From positions 5,052,001 through 5,116,000 of the forward strand of contig JAWQUS010000009.1 of the NCBI GenBank assembly GCA_036365455.1: a stretch of 64,000 bases of DNA. Direction: 5' to 3'. Position 1 is the stretch's first letter; every line of letters begins with the position of its first letter. Of this stretch, positions 20,301 through 32,569 are shown piece after piece. The stretch comes from Macrosoma leucophasiata. Its lineage: Eukaryota > Arthropoda > Insecta > Lepidoptera > Hedylidae. A program made the position numbers and the translations under genes. Below the pieces are notes generated by a model that was given only the letters and a program-made list of their open reading frames with translations, made no database searches and was not told the DNA's origin.

Positions 20301-23300
20301 CCAAAACGCTCCCTCTAGAGCCAATCTGTGCTCCGCTATAGCCAAACTGCTCCCCTCTGTACCATCGGCTGGCGAAGATCTTAGAAGGGAAACCGCGTCT
20401 CCAAAAAAAAAATGTACTGCATACAGCATTCCTCCGCTAGAGGAACAGATGATATGAGACAGAGGAAGAAAAGTTGCACGGTGACGTTCAGATGGTGATG
20501 GACTTTCAAAGATGGCCGGAGTCGTAGCTGAGGGCATTGTAGGAGTTGGAAGTAGTCAACAAAATCCTCATATAATAATTATGAGAATTGTTACACATAA
20601 TTGTTTTATATTATTTCGCATTAACACATGCTTGTGAAATATATTTTATTTTAAAGAAAAATGGAAAGAAAAATTTGACTTCAGGCGAGGCTCGAACTCG
20701 CGACCTATTCCATTTTTCTTTAAAATAAAATATATTTCACAAGCATGTGTTAATGCGAAATAATATAAAACAATTATTAAGGGTAAAAGCGACTTCTTTA
20801 CGATATTCAATAAACTGAAAAGTCTATCATATCGGTTGCCTAACTACCATAGTTGGTAATAGATGGCGCTACTGCTACCATAAAGCAATGCAATAGATGT
20901 GAAGGAAAGATTTGACAAATCGGGCAGGGCTTCAGTAGCTCAATTGGAAGAGCGGCTGGACTAGATTCCCAGTAGGTCGCGAGTTCGAGCCTCGCCTGAA
21001 GTCAAATTTTTCTTTCCATTTTTCTTTAAAATAAAATTGTTACACATGTCTGGACCTACCACGATAACAATAGAGTATTCTTCCAGATATTCCCACCGAC
21101 GGGCACACCGAAGCGGCCCCTGACGCGGCTACAGGAGCGTCTGGTCCGCAAACTGGGCCCCGCTGCTCATCCCTTCTACTTTGAGCTGCCCCCACATTGC
21201 CCCGCCTCCGTCACACTGCAGCCCGCGCCAGGGGACACCGGCAAGCCGTGCGGCGTCGACTACGAACTGAAAGCCTTCGTCGCTGACTCCCAAGATGACA
21301 AACCACATAAGAGGTCAGTTCTACTGGTATTCAATTTGGTCTCTGCCAAACTGCATTATCAAACTTATTTTTTCTTTATTTTGAAAATAGCTTTTAGTCG
21401 CTGGGCGATTATGCCAGCCTCATTGAAAACACAACTTAGTTTCTAATTTTTAATTATCTGAAGAATAAGATAATATATCTTAACAGCTAACTTATATGCA
21501 GGCCTATATAGGATCACATTACACACCCCAACATCACTCAAATCCCCCCCCCCCCCTCCCCCCGTATTATATGTTGTGCGGGCGACTCTCAGAGCAACAG
21601 CCTATTATCTAGAACTAGATAATTGTAAACGCCTACAATTTCTTGATGCTAGACGAATTAAAACATATGATTTCTATATCCGTTTCCAGAAATTCCGTTC
21701 GATTAGCAATCAGAAAGATAATGTACGCGCCGAGCAAACAAGGCGAGCAACCGTCTGTCGAAGTGTCCAAGGAGTTTATGATGAGCCCTAACAAACTGTA
21801 CCTGGAAGCGTCCTTGGACAAGGTAACGTAAAATCTTTTGCTTTTGTGAATATAATTTAAAATTGGAGTCCTAACTGAATTAAATTACTTAGTTAAGTTT
21901 TCTTTTCTCAACCCTTTGTTTGGCGTAGGCTTTACCAATCATGCCCGCCCATTTTAATTATTATACTCCGTCGTTTCTTTCGTGGAATGACAGAATTCTT
22001 GTTTATTTATGCTTTGAAGTTTTAAGCTGTTTCATAAAACTGAAGGTTATTACAAATTGTAATGGTGTATCTATTTTATTTGTAATGTTACTACAACAAC
22101 TACTTTTAAGTATCTGATGCTACTGAACACATACATGTTCCATAATAAACAAGAACAATAAAAGAGAATAGCTTTTTTACAACTTTCACGCCTCCGTTGC
22201 TGATACTGAAATGTTCTCCGGAATTACAAGCACAGACTATATAACGCTAATGGTACACATGTTACGTTATAACTGAGCAAATTTAAGCTTGCGCAAGTAA
22301 AACGTCAAGTATGTGGCCACAATTTTTACACAAACACAACCTAACCTTAACCTAATTTATATTTAGGACCTATTTTTGCAACAACCATCCACAAACATCC
22401 CAAGTTCGAGTTAAGATCTTTATTCTCATATTTTTCAGATATCTATTCATAACTCCATTTTGACATGTTGCTTCCTTGTTGCATAAGTAGGTCCACATGA
22501 TTAGCTAGCGGCATTCTGGTGACTTTATGAACTGCTTTCCAATGGATACATTCTCAAATATTTACTTGCAAGTGTGTAAAAGTTGACTTTGTACTGATGC
22601 CAGTAAAAAAATTGCAGGAGCTGTACCACCACGGCGAGAACATAGCGGTGAACGTGCACATAGCGAACAACTCGAACCGGTCTGTGAAGCGCATCAAGGT
22701 GTCGGTGCGCCAGTTCGCCGACATCTGCCTCTTCTCCACCGCCCAGTACAAGTGTACCGTCGCCGAGGCGGAGAGCGAGTAAGTACTCTTTTTGTATTAT
22801 GTGAGTTGAAAACAGGCACGATGTTGTACGTGAATACTATATTCTTACATCTACACAAATATCAGCGGTCAAAACTCACTCCTGGGGTAATCTCTTACGT
22901 CACTTCACGCTTGTAATCCCCGAAGGGGTAGGCAGAGGTAAATGCATGCATTCAAGCATACATGCAAATACCCACAATTCGCCGGTTAATTTTTGGCCCA
23001 TGTAACAGGTGGCGATCCTGTTGACATAACTAAACTTCGAGGTACCTACTGGAAACTTTCCAGAAAATGGAAAACTGATCTGACCCCTACCTCCTGAGAA
23101 TCGAACCCAGGACCTCAGCGTAGTAGTAGTGGCCTGCTACCACTAGGCTACCGAGGCAGTTTCAGGGAGATCTCATACGTCTTTGCAGAAATTATGAAGT
23201 CTTACGTACCTTCTAACCGTTACACGATAGCACTGAACACTACCATTCGGCGGCAAATAGATTTGGTACCTAATGCCGTGGTCCCTACGTTCCGTTCCAC

Positions 23301-26300
23301 ATCTCACTCTGTTTTTTAAAATGAACACTAGGACATTTTTTCGGCCAATATGTTATGGTAAATCTATCACAGTGGTTGGCCAAATCTCTATTAATTCCCT
23401 CTCGCCTCTCTCCTCTCTCTCGTATCTCGCTCCCTATTATTACAGTGAACAGAATATTTATAGATTGATATTTATAAGTTTTAACTCGAGTAAAAAAAAT
23501 AAAAACCTGTATTCAGTTATTATAATTATCGTTTTATACTAATTGATTCAAGCCTTGATGCTCTATTTCGCTCACACACTCCCTTCTAAAATACTCTGTT
23601 GTACGTGACTTCTTTGGTTTTACTAATTTTTATTAGGTTTATAATGTGCGGCACTGGTTGGTTCAGCTTTTAGAAGTAAATTAGTGACTACTCTGGTCAC
23701 TAATTCTGGTCCCCATAACATTATGACATCATCATTTTCCACACTCTGATATCATTGTTTTTCAACAAGCTGATATTAATTAAATCTTTTCCTGCTCTAT
23801 TTATAGTACATATATTTATTTTATTATGCTTATGTTATTTATATTTTTTACTATTTCTATGTAGTTTGTATTGTAACATTCAATACAACTAATATCTGCG
23901 AGCAACAATTGGGTTTTTTTAAGTTATATCTAATTATTTATTTATTTATTTATACTTAAATGCACATGAGAAGTACATATGGCAGACTGAATGCCTAGGC
24001 ATTATCTCCCAGTCACTAGTAATTATATTACTTTGTATTTATTTACTTTAATATCCAGTTATATACATCACACGCAACCAGCAGATGGGCTCACAATCAT
24101 ATCTTTGATTCAAGGGAGCCGCCAACGTGGAAAAAAATTAAGATGCCTTTTATCGGATTGTTTAGTAAGAGATTAGAACTTAAGTCTCTGTAAGTAAGTG
24201 TTTGCGTGTGGTTTACAACGCATGCGTGACCCTTGAGAGAATATATAATACTACATATTATTATTTGATTATATTTTCCAGTACTAATATTTTATCCCGA
24301 CATGAATGACTGACCTATTACTCCAATAAGCAACGAAATGAAGAGTAATCATTCATAATATATTAACTTTATCTAATTATGATTTTATTTATTTATATTG
24401 TTTTCGGTTTTAATTAACACAATGAATTTGTCCCCTCGCATCAGGAAATTGTGTTATCCTGATTTATCTTCCAATGTTCTTCAAAATGAGCTGTATTGTT
24501 TTATTGGTTAAGGTTTAAAATATATTTAAAAAGCAATCAATATAAAATTTATGGTGATTAATGGTTAAAAAATACGCTTACACTCATAGCCCCCCACATT
24601 AGGGAATACATTGGAACTCTACCACCGGTATTTTTTCATGTTTGTTACTGCATAACTTAAGTTATACTTATCCAAGTTAAATACGTTTTTGAACTTAAAT
24701 CTAGAAGTTCAAAAACGCATTTTACTTGTATTAGTCCAACTTTAAGACATGAATTAATAATGTGATCATGTTGACGACTTGTAAGCGAGTAACATAGCGG
24801 CGTGTCCCCCAGAGAGGGGTGTCCGGTGGGTCCGGGGTTCACGCTGAGCAAGGTGTTCACGCTGACGCCGCTGCTCGCCAACAACAAGGACAAGTGGGGG
24901 CTGGCGCTCGACGGGCAGCTCAAGCACGAGGACACCAACCTCGCCTCCAGTACGCTGTGAGTGCACCATAAATACAGTACTTTATATGTTCTTAGGTTTT
25001 CGCGAGCTACAAACTCGAGTGTCTGTACATTAAATATTTTTCCAGTGAAGTCAAAAAAATAAAAACTTGTGAAAAATAAAGATATCAATGCAGATAGATA
25101 GCCATTCCTTGACCTAAGACCTTGTATCTCAGTATAAAAAATTACAGAACCATACATTTATTTTATTACTAAAATGTTTAATAAAAGACATTAAATTCGA
25201 TATAATCTTTCATTCAAATAACAGTTTTCATGAGTCTTATTTTCTTCTCATGTATGTAATTTTTTTTTTCATTTCAGTATTGCGGATCCGTCGCAGCGCG
25301 AAAACTTAGGCATCATAGTACAATACAAAGTTAAAGTGAAGTTATGTTTGGGACCTCTTGGCGGGTGAGTGATACTTCGTCACCTAAATTATTGGGCATG
25401 TATTGCTAAACATTTTTTTTTAATCCATCAATCCATTGTTCTGATTGAACTTTAAACTGGTTTCATCATTTTTAATCCATCTTTTTATTGTCCTACACTT
25501 GAAGACATCGGTATTGTTTGAACATACTATGAAGAACAAAAAAAAATAAAAAAATAAAATACGCTTACACTCACAACCCCACAGTTGGTATAAACTAGGG
25601 TTGCTGCGGATTCCTCTTCCTCTTTCTCATAATGAGGAAGTTCCGCAATATTTTGGGATCCTCAACCGTTTCCGCATCCTCCTCCAGCCTGCTGGTAAAT
25701 CCGCCACTGGGCATAGGGCCATTTGGGCTTGTACTTTGACAGAGGGGAAAGCCTGCATATGGCTACTCCTCTCAGTTCCGCCGCGGCCGGTGGCCCGTGT
25801 TGCTCTATGCTATACACCGATAGCTCCCGATCCGGGAATTGAACCCAGGACCCCAGCTTAGTATTAGTGGTCTGCTACCACTAGACTACTAAAGCGCTTT
25901 ACGGATTAAACTTTTTCTCATTTTAATCAAATCGATTTATTAAATTAGTGGGTGTTGGGCAAACAGAATGACACGAACGTTTTCCGTTTGCAGCGACCTA
26001 AGCGCGGAGCTGCCCTTCATCCTGATGCACCCCAAGCCCGAGGAGGAGGCGCGGCCGCCGCCCGAGCCCGCGCCGCGACACGTCGACCACGACCTCATAC
26101 AGCTCGACCCTCAGCCGTACGTACTGCTTTGTACTTTTTTTTTTAATATAAGTGGCAAACAAGGGTGCCGTTCACATTGATGGTCAGTGATGACTGCAGC
26201 ATATAGACACCCACACAATGACCAGAGGTCAAAATGCAGATGCGTTGCCACTCCTGAGGCCTATGGTGTTATGCCTCTGTGCCGGAAATTTCAGAGCATT

Positions 26301-26676
26301 TTATATTATCACCTGACCGGAACACGATAGTGCTGAACACTACCATTTAGCGGCAAGTATATTAGGTAATGCGGTGGTGCCTACGCCCGCGAGTTCCGTC
26401 ACTGGAGCTCTACCACCAGTAAAAACTTAACCACCAGTTAGTACTTATCGTACAGCACGCGAAAGTACCCAAAACTTAAATACCTTTGGGTGAAGTTGCA
26501 GGACCCAGTTGCGCTAACTTTTAATTAGGCTACTTTCGCCGATCGCCTGACTATTCCACGGCTTTTTCACCCTTTTTCATGTTTACAGAGACGAGAACGG
26601 CCAGGAACAAGACGACGACATTATATTCGAAGATTTCGCGCGACTTCGACTAAAGGGTGCTGACGCGGACGCCTGA
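17349..26676 (+). CDS. krz: Non-visual beta-arrestin, kurtz-type (10 exons, 412 aa)
   Basis: Exons: 17349-17420, 18868-18928, 19796-19938, 21087-21313, 21690-21822, 22618-22778, 24813-24956, 25278-25364, 25994-26116, 26589-26676. All introns are GT-AG, phases agree, and the total is 1239 nt. Known role: binds phosphorylated, active G-protein-coupled receptors, ends signalling, and links them to clathrin-coated pits. Seen: the N-domain start [35 protein letters not shown] with the polar-core Arg at about 176; [14 protein letters not shown] with the polar-core Asp at about 299; a clathrin box LIQLD at 377-381; and an AP2-binding tail [13 protein letters not shown] at 392-404. The clathrin and AP2 motifs mark a non-visual beta-arrestin rather than a visual arrestin. 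The start at 17349 gives the usual length. The 5' UTR is not resolved. Confidence 0.93.
19283..19566 (+). mobile_element. SINE family B copy in arrestin intron 2
   Basis: Starts CTGGTGGTAGAGCTCCAGTG and ends CCACTTCCATTACAT followed by a run of A, giving the sense orientation of the family. Flanks carry similar ATGATATGT-containing sequence, consistent with a decayed target-site duplication. Confidence 0.8.
20597..20777. repeat. Perfect 70-bp-arm palindrome around a partial tRNA-like core
   Basis: Arms 20597-20666 and 20708-20777 are exact inverted copies. The 41-nt loop contains TTGACTTCAGGCGAGGCTCG and the T-arm complement of a tRNA-like sequence. The arm block ACACATGCTTGTGAAATATA also precedes the tRNA-like repeat at 40915-41066. 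It lies in arrestin intron 3. Confidence 0.9.
20928..21004 (+). tRNA. tRNA-like sequence, probably a dispersed tRNA pseudogene
   Basis: Folds as a cloverleaf: acceptor GGCTTCA with TGAAGTC (7 pairs, one G-U), D arm GCTC/GAGC, and T arm GCGAG/CTCGC with loop TTCGAGC. The anticodon arm is poor. CTGGA/CCCAG has one mismatch and would give anticodon AGA, but there is no serine-type long variable arm. The same sequence recurs at 40991-41066 (minus) and in inverted pairs at 40190-40365, always beside TTTTTCTTTCCATTTTTC. It therefore belongs to a repeat family rather than being a normal tRNA gene. Confidence 0.55.
22900..23160 (-). mobile_element. SINE family A copy in arrestin intron 6
   Basis: On the minus strand it starts with the tRNA-like head GCCTCGGTAGCCTAGTGGTA (A box) and GGGTTCGATTC (B box). 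It then runs through TTTTCTGGAAAG and CTGTTACATGGGCC to the CCCCTTCGGGG hairpin end. Same family as 42876-43190. Confidence 0.8.
25690..25905. repeat. Repeat D block joined to a minus-strand tRNA-like SINE head
   Basis: Bases 25690-25810 carry the TTTGACAGAGGGGAAAGCC and GGCCGGTGGCCCGTGTTGCTC blocks of family D. Bases 25815-25900, on the minus strand, have a tRNA-like TAGTCTAGTGGTAGCAGACC A-box region and a GGGTTCAATTCCCGG B box. It lies in arrestin intron 8. Confidence 0.6.
26140..26425 (-). mobile_element. SINE family B copy in arrestin intron 9
   Basis: Same block order as the copy at 57028-57315, with a T-rich left end and the ACTGGAGCTCTACCACCAGT right end. It lies between exons 9 and 10, opposite in strand to the gene. 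Confidence 0.8.
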
Positions 26677-26711
26677 ACGACTTCGCTCGCCGCACAACAC
26701 CGCGCACACTA

Positions 26712-26767
26712 CCACAGTACCACAGTACAATAGTACCACAGTACCACAGTACCACAGTACCACAGTA
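26712..26767 (+). repeat. 8-bp microsatellite just after the arrestin stop codon
   Basis: Seven tandem units of CCACAGTA, one variant (CAATAGTA), begin 36 nt after the TGA in the 3' UTR. Confidence 0.9.
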
Positions 26768-27148
26768 CCCGCCTCGTCTCGATGCAATCGCTGTCGCGAG
26801 CGCTCCTCGCCACGCACCGCGCGGAACGTAGAACGGGACACGATCTTGTTGGTTTCATACCTGTACAGTGTATAATGTTGAGAATTGCCTATTCTACTCT
26901 TGTTAAAATTCGACTATCGAACTTTATGAAATACAGTCTGAATGTAATCGAGAATCGGAACTGGCCTCGTTTGGGCGGTTGTTAAGTCAGAGCTACATTA
27001 TACCATCGTCGGATCCGATACGTTCGTTTCGGAGGTATCGAATCTTCGAAAGAGAATGTCGAATGTAGATATAATGTAGTTCTCACTTTATACTTCGTGC
27101 GCACGATGCAATTTTAAATATAATTATTTTGTGTAATGTAATGAACAG

Positions 27149-27154
27149 AATAAA
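27149..27154 (+). promoter_or_regulatory. Candidate polyadenylation signal for the arrestin gene
   Basis: The first AATAAA found in the AT-rich sequence after the stop, about 470 nt downstream. Other signals further right cannot be excluded. Confidence 0.4.
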
Positions 27155-27728
27155 TTTCGATATGTGCGCGAAGCGTCGGCATACGTTAATGGAGAGTTTT
27201 ATAATAATATTTGGTGTATATTATATGTGCAAATTTATTTTAAATTGTAGACTTATTGATCAAATACGAGTACAAGTTTCTTTTATTTTATAATTTACAT
27301 AATTATTATCATTGAATGATTGGCCATCGACTACGTTTTCTTAGAGAATAATAGTACAATATGTTTGGTAATATGCATTTAATAGGATAAAAGTGTTCTT
27401 TTGTACCTCTGTAATGTAATTTACGTTTTGGTGGTAGTGTTGAATGTATTCCATAATGTTGATGTTGGAGATGTTAAATATTAATAACATAAGATGACGT
27501 CGTTTCGACGGATGAACTAATTGAACATAATTATTGAAAATACTAAAAATTTAGAGATTCTTTTTATAACAATATACATGTAAAAACTTGAAGGAAATAT
27601 TTTAATTAAGACATCTAAAGTTACGAATTCTAAACTAAGATATGCGTATAATTAATTATATATGTTCAGCCGTGGTATATCTACTATAGACCGCAGTAGA
27701 AGCATGATCAATGATGCACCGTGACACT

Positions 27729-28124
27729 TGGGCTGGGTTGCACCAAGATATTCTTCAAGATATTATTCTTCTCTAACTTTAACAGATTTCTTTAAGTTAG
27801 AGAAGGATGTGAAATGTTACAATAACTTTAACTTCAACAAATATCGTGGTGCAACCCCGGCTAACAAGTTATATTGACTTAACAGTTACTGTAGAATGCG
27901 TTGCACCAGCGTATTTTTGTCGTTCTCAATGCTACCAGGTTATGTTGTTGTTATGTTCTAAAAATAATTTTGAGGTTAACTTTAACATTAAAAAGCACAA
28001 CTCGGCCAGTTACGGTTAAAGTTAAATTTATGACGTCATTTAACAATTTTCGAACGGTGCAACTCATTTTTGGCTTCCGGTACTTTTGTTAAAGTTAAAG
28101 TATAAAGTTGTTGCAACCCAGCCT
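27729..28124. mobile_element. Two adjacent GGTTGCA-family hairpin MITEs
   Basis: 27729-27863 is a foldback copy with GGGCTGGGTTGCACCAAGAT at one end and GTGGTGCAACCCCGGCTA at the other. 27894-28124 is a second, more diverged copy with ends TGCGTTGCACCAGCG and GTTGCAACCCAGCCTA. They lie within or just beyond the arrestin 3' UTR. Confidence 0.7.
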
Positions 28125-28529
28125 AAATGTTCATTCAGCGACGAGTTCTGCAAACGGGTGTCCAGCGGGTTTATATATCACGATACGTATAATTTGATAT
28201 TAATGTTCTTGTTTTTTTTATTCCCCGAACTAATAGTTTAACAGATTGATGCTTATACTGTTAACATTGGTCAAAAGAACTGTAATTGGAAAGCATTCTT
28301 AACAAAACTGAGCTTTTGGATTATATAGCCAATAACTGTACTATTCACCTCACTACCTCAACTACCTCGTTATTCAGATTTTATGTTTTTCGACAGTCTC
28401 CCAGTGCCGTTCTCGGAGATTCGTACTGGAAATTCAAACCATGCTACTTGGTAAATTGCTAATGAATTATTTATCTTATACTTACCTTATTATATGTATC
28501 GGATTTAAGCGAACCTTGCCTTGTATTAA

Positions 28530-28800
28530 GTGCATGCACACTGCGGTTGATCCGCGCCTCTGTAGTGGCGCAGCCCTCATCGTCTTGTACTAATCGCATG
28601 TACACTGCGCTCAATTCGTGCCTCTGTGGTGGCAAAACCTTCATCGTCTTTACTTCACCGCATGCACACAGCGGTCGATCCGCGCCTCTGTGGTGGCATA
28701 ACTCTCATCGTATCTTATCTTACTAACCGCATGCACAGTAATGCACACTGCGGTAGATCCGCACTCCTAGTGGTGGTACAGCTCTCATCACTCCATCAGT
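28530..28800 (+). repeat. Minisatellite, about four units of 60-75 bp
   Basis: Four diverged tandem units each hold GCATGCACACTGCGGT..GATCCG, then CCTCTGTRGTGGC and CTCATCGTCTT blocks. No coding function is seen. Confidence 0.8.
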
Positions 28801-29067
28801 GGCCTTCCACACAGAATTAAAAAAATCCTTTACATCAATTATTATGAGTCATCTAAGGTTTAACGTTTTTTAACATTCGAATAAACATTTTCTATGTGAA
28901 TGCAACACAAACTCTTACGAATATTATTCGACAAAGTGTATTGTAATTCGGTGTTTGCTAGTCGTTATCTATTTGATGAAGTTACTTCTTATTGAATGTT
29001 TTCAATTCATAAAACGGTCTAATCAATTAGGTGCAATCGCTTACACGGCAACCGAAAAGGTCTTAGG

Positions 29068-29173
29068 GTGAGATTCAGACCGAACTACGATTTTACTTTG
29101 AGCAAAGTACGCTTAAAACTGTCAATACTTTGCACAAAGTAAAGTCGTAGTGTGGTCTGTGAATCTCAGGATT
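29068..29173. mobile_element. Small foldback element
   Basis: Inverted arms GTGAGATTCAGACC...ACTACGATTTTACTTTG and the complement of CAAAGTAAAGTCGTAGTGTG...GAATCTCAG enclose a short loop that is itself partly palindromic (GCAAAGTAC/GTCAATACTTTGC). Confidence 0.7.
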
Positions 29174-29688
29174 AGAGTGTCTCCGATAAGATTTACGTAA
29201 AACATCTTAAATATACCAATTTAAGCACAGAATAATAATTTTGATTGATCTGTAGTCGAAAAGCCAAATGTTTATATTCTTTGCTTATATTGGATATAGT
29301 TTTGATACCGATTACCGTTTAAATTACAATTAAAAAAAGGATACAGATCATTCTCAACTTCTAATTAAAAATAAATAAGTAAGTCTATTGATATTGTAAA
29401 GTTGGTGTATGAAATAAATGATTTATATTTTTTAACAGAAGAGAATGGTTTTCTATTTCCTTTGGTAAATCAGGTAGGTTTTATATATTGTTCGAGGCAC
29501 CAAAACTCAGGCAAACAGACACCACTCAGGTTCTGTTATTGATATGATAAAGTTTAAAATATTTGAAAAATGTATTTGATTTATTTTACATTATGGCTTG
29601 CAAGCGGCTGAAGGTGTTTTAGATTAAATCAATATTTATACTGATGCAGCTATTAACATAAGTTGGTCAATAATGCGCGTACTCGTAA

Positions 29689-29875
29689 TCCCTACTAATA
29701 TTATAAATGCGAAAGTAACTCTGTCTGTCTGTCTGTTACCTTTTCACGTCCAAACGACTGAACCGATTTAAATGAAATTTGGTACAGAGATAGAGCTCAC
29801 TTTGAGAAAGAACATAGGCTACTTAGTTATTTAAAAAATGACGTGCACGCGGGCGAACCCGCGGGCAACAGCTAG
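29689..29875 (+). mobile_element. Short non-autonomous Helitron-like element with both ends
   Basis: The left end is TCCCTACTAATATTATAAAT immediately after an A. The right end is CTAG immediately before a T. A perfect hairpin (CGCGGG, loop CGAA, CCCGCG; 29848-29863) lies 8 nt before the CTAG. This meets the Helitron rules: 5' TC, 3' hairpin plus CTRR, insertion between A and T, no target-site duplication. The 187-bp body carries TCTGTCTGTCTGTTACC and the AACCGATTTAAATGAAATTT block seen at 55537 and 56379. Confidence 0.8.
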
Positions 29876-31607
29876 TTAATCATAAAATTAAGTTCTCATC
29901 AATTAAACTTAGTATTGATGCGATGTTGATGATGATATGTTGAAGCAAAAAAGTTACTTTAAAAAAATATAAGAATTGAATATGTGTGGCAACCAACACT
30001 TCAAATAATTTATTTACGGCAATTGTCAGGGGCGTATATTGTTATCTGATTGAAACGCTGGGGCACATATACCAAGTAAAACCAAATATCGCATAGTCTG
30101 AATGCTATTTTTCTACTGAAGATGTAGTTTTCTTGCCTGATTTACCGGAGGGGTCTCAAATCCGTCGCGAGACGCCCGCGGCCGCGGGGACGAGTCGCGG
30201 CAGTCGACACAATGTCTTATGATGTCTGCTCTGTCACTGTGTACAATTTTGTTTTACTGTACAGTATATAGAAGTAAATTATGTGGCATGTTTACTTGTA
30301 GATTTAAGCTTCGTAATGCACAAATATTACTATCGATTATAAAAATTAATGGCGACTAATTTTTGGTTTTAACCTTATTTTGTAATCATTTCCTGATAAT
30401 AAGTATAGAAATTACTTTCCTAGCGAATACGTAATTAGGTTGCATTATAAAAATTTATTTTATTCTACAGTATAAGTCATCCCTCATCATAACGTTTTTA
30501 TTTTACCAGTAAGTAATGAAATTAGTTATTTTTCTGACAGATATCCATATTTAGTGAGAAAATAATTAGCCCCGTTCATATTAATTTTGTAAAATGGGAC
30601 ATATAAGTTGTATAAACATATTATGGATAATTAAACATTATTGTGTTGCTATTGCTATTATTTGTATTGTTGTTGTTTATAATTATTGTAAGTATTCATG
30701 GGAATGAACGATTGTATAATTGTACAGAAATAAAAGATGATGCCGTGAATATACAGCCAATAAATAAATATATTTTTTACATTTACCTTAAAGCTGAGTA
30801 CATACTGATATTGTTAATGAAATATATATATTTATGCAAGAGGCTACCATTTATTTGCACTATAGTTCAATAGAGTATCTTTGGCTGTAATATTCGTTTA
30901 TATTTTCGACGTTTTATGATTAATATAAAATCCATTGAACAATATTAATTGAAAATTGGACCTTAACTCATGAGCATAAGGTACATCACATACACGGATA
31001 AGTCCAATTAGATAAGAGCTGCATGATATCACGGTGAGGTTGGAAGACGCGCAACTACACTTTTTTATTTTGATTTTTACATCGAAAAACTTTTTGATGT
31101 ATACTTTTTTCAATAAATATGTAATCAATAATGTTGTTGTTTTATTTTTGTACGTAATTTAATTTGATTACAATGTCACTGACAATCTACTTTCTAGGCG
31201 TGGGAGAAACGAATCGTCTCACCATTGTGATTGGAACATTAGCATCTGAAACACTAAACTGTTTCGAATCTTTGTATGTATGTATAATTTCGAACATTTG
31301 GCACATTGCGTCAAAGATACTGTGGCGAAAGTCCAAAACAAACAACTCGGCTCATAAAAGCAAAATAATTCAAACTAAAAACGCTCTTAAATTATTCGTC
31401 TTACAAACGCCATAGTCGTTATTACGTACATAAGGTACTGTATAGGCGCAACGGAATAAGTAACAAAATATCATCTCATTTGGTATCCCTCTCCCACTTG
31501 CTTAGTGTATTGTTATCTCGATCTCTCGCTTCGCTAACTAATTCAGATTCAAATGTCAAGTGTCTCGGTTGCGGTCATGCGGTTACACTCAATCACACAA
31601 GCGACAT
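29876..31607. other. AT-rich intergenic DNA without recognised features
   Basis: No coding exon, tRNA or clear repeat boundary is recognised. Small ORFs here (for example 30643-30873 and 31164-31415) have AT-driven composition and no recognisable motifs. Confidence 0.5.
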
Positions 31608-31615
31608 GAATGCGC

Positions 31616-32188
31616 TAGTGTGCGACTCGAGCCCTGTTTTTACTCGAGTCACTCGAGTGAATTTGTCAAACTCGTACTCGATTGAAAAAAAATATTACTC
31701 GAGTCTCTATGCACTCGAGTTACCGAGTCAACTCGGCGCATCGAGTTAATTCTGTTGCCACTAGATGTCACTTCACTACTCTATTTTACTTATCTGTGTC
31801 GGGCCGGTACAAACAAATCAAAACTGACAGGTTTAAACTTGCATCTCGTAGTTAACCGTACTTTAAGTTTTTTTTACCAAAATTGATTGAATATTAGTGT
31901 TTAAAAGTGAAAAATACGTAAAAGAGTTGATATTCTTGGTATTGGTGAATATAAATTAAAGTGTAAAAGTGATTATACCTTAGGTATTTGATTGTAAATA
32001 ACCTACTTAATTTTATTGTTAAAAAATATGAGTGAATAAGAAAATAAAAATTGCACTCGAATTGCAAACTTGCAACTCGGGTGCGATTTTCTACTCGAGT
32101 GACTCGAAAACTCGAGTATGACTCGAGTGAGGCTGTAAAATTACTCGAGTGACTCGAGTCACAAAATTCCATTCGAATCGCATCACTA
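31616..32188. mobile_element. Non-autonomous hAT-type element with 8-bp target duplication
   Basis: Flanked by GAATGCGC at 31608-31615 and again at 32189-32196. The ends read TAGTGTGCGACTCGA and, complemented, TAGTGATGCGATTCGA, which are terminal inverted repeats of hAT style. Subterminal regions on both sides are packed with ACTCGAGT motifs, which could serve as transposase binding sites. No transposase ORF is present. Confidence 0.85.
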
Positions 32189-32569
32189 GAATGCGCTAAA
32201 CAGAGAGCAATAATGTTCGAGTTCCAAATTATGCAAATGATGCATTTGAAACAGTATTGGTGTTCCAATCTTTCGGAACTTCGTAATGTTTCGAAACAGT
32301 AAAGAGTTAAACACGTCTACTACTTTCGATAAATACAAAGTGAAGTGGAACAGATTGACCAAATACTGTGATGATGGGCTTGATCTGGTAGTTCATAGTT
32401 CTAGTAGTTCTGCTACAAAAAATAAATTAGAAGATTTTTAATCACAAGTGGTGGTGTATGCCCTCGCGTAAATTAATACATTTTTTAGAAACTGAGACTG
32501 CGAATGTTATATATATCTCATTATTATACTTCAACAAAAGTGGGCCTTCTCCCTTTCTCCATTTTTTTT

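Noticed and set aside
20928..21004. Functional tRNA-Ser gene
   Set aside because: The cloverleaf is good, but the anticodon stem has a mismatch, there is no long variable arm for serine, and near copies with shared flanks occur elsewhere in the window. Called a repeat-family tRNA-like sequence instead.
28530..28800. CRISPR-like array
   Set aside because: Units are contiguous and diverged, without constant repeats and unique spacers, in an animal genome. It is a minisatellite.
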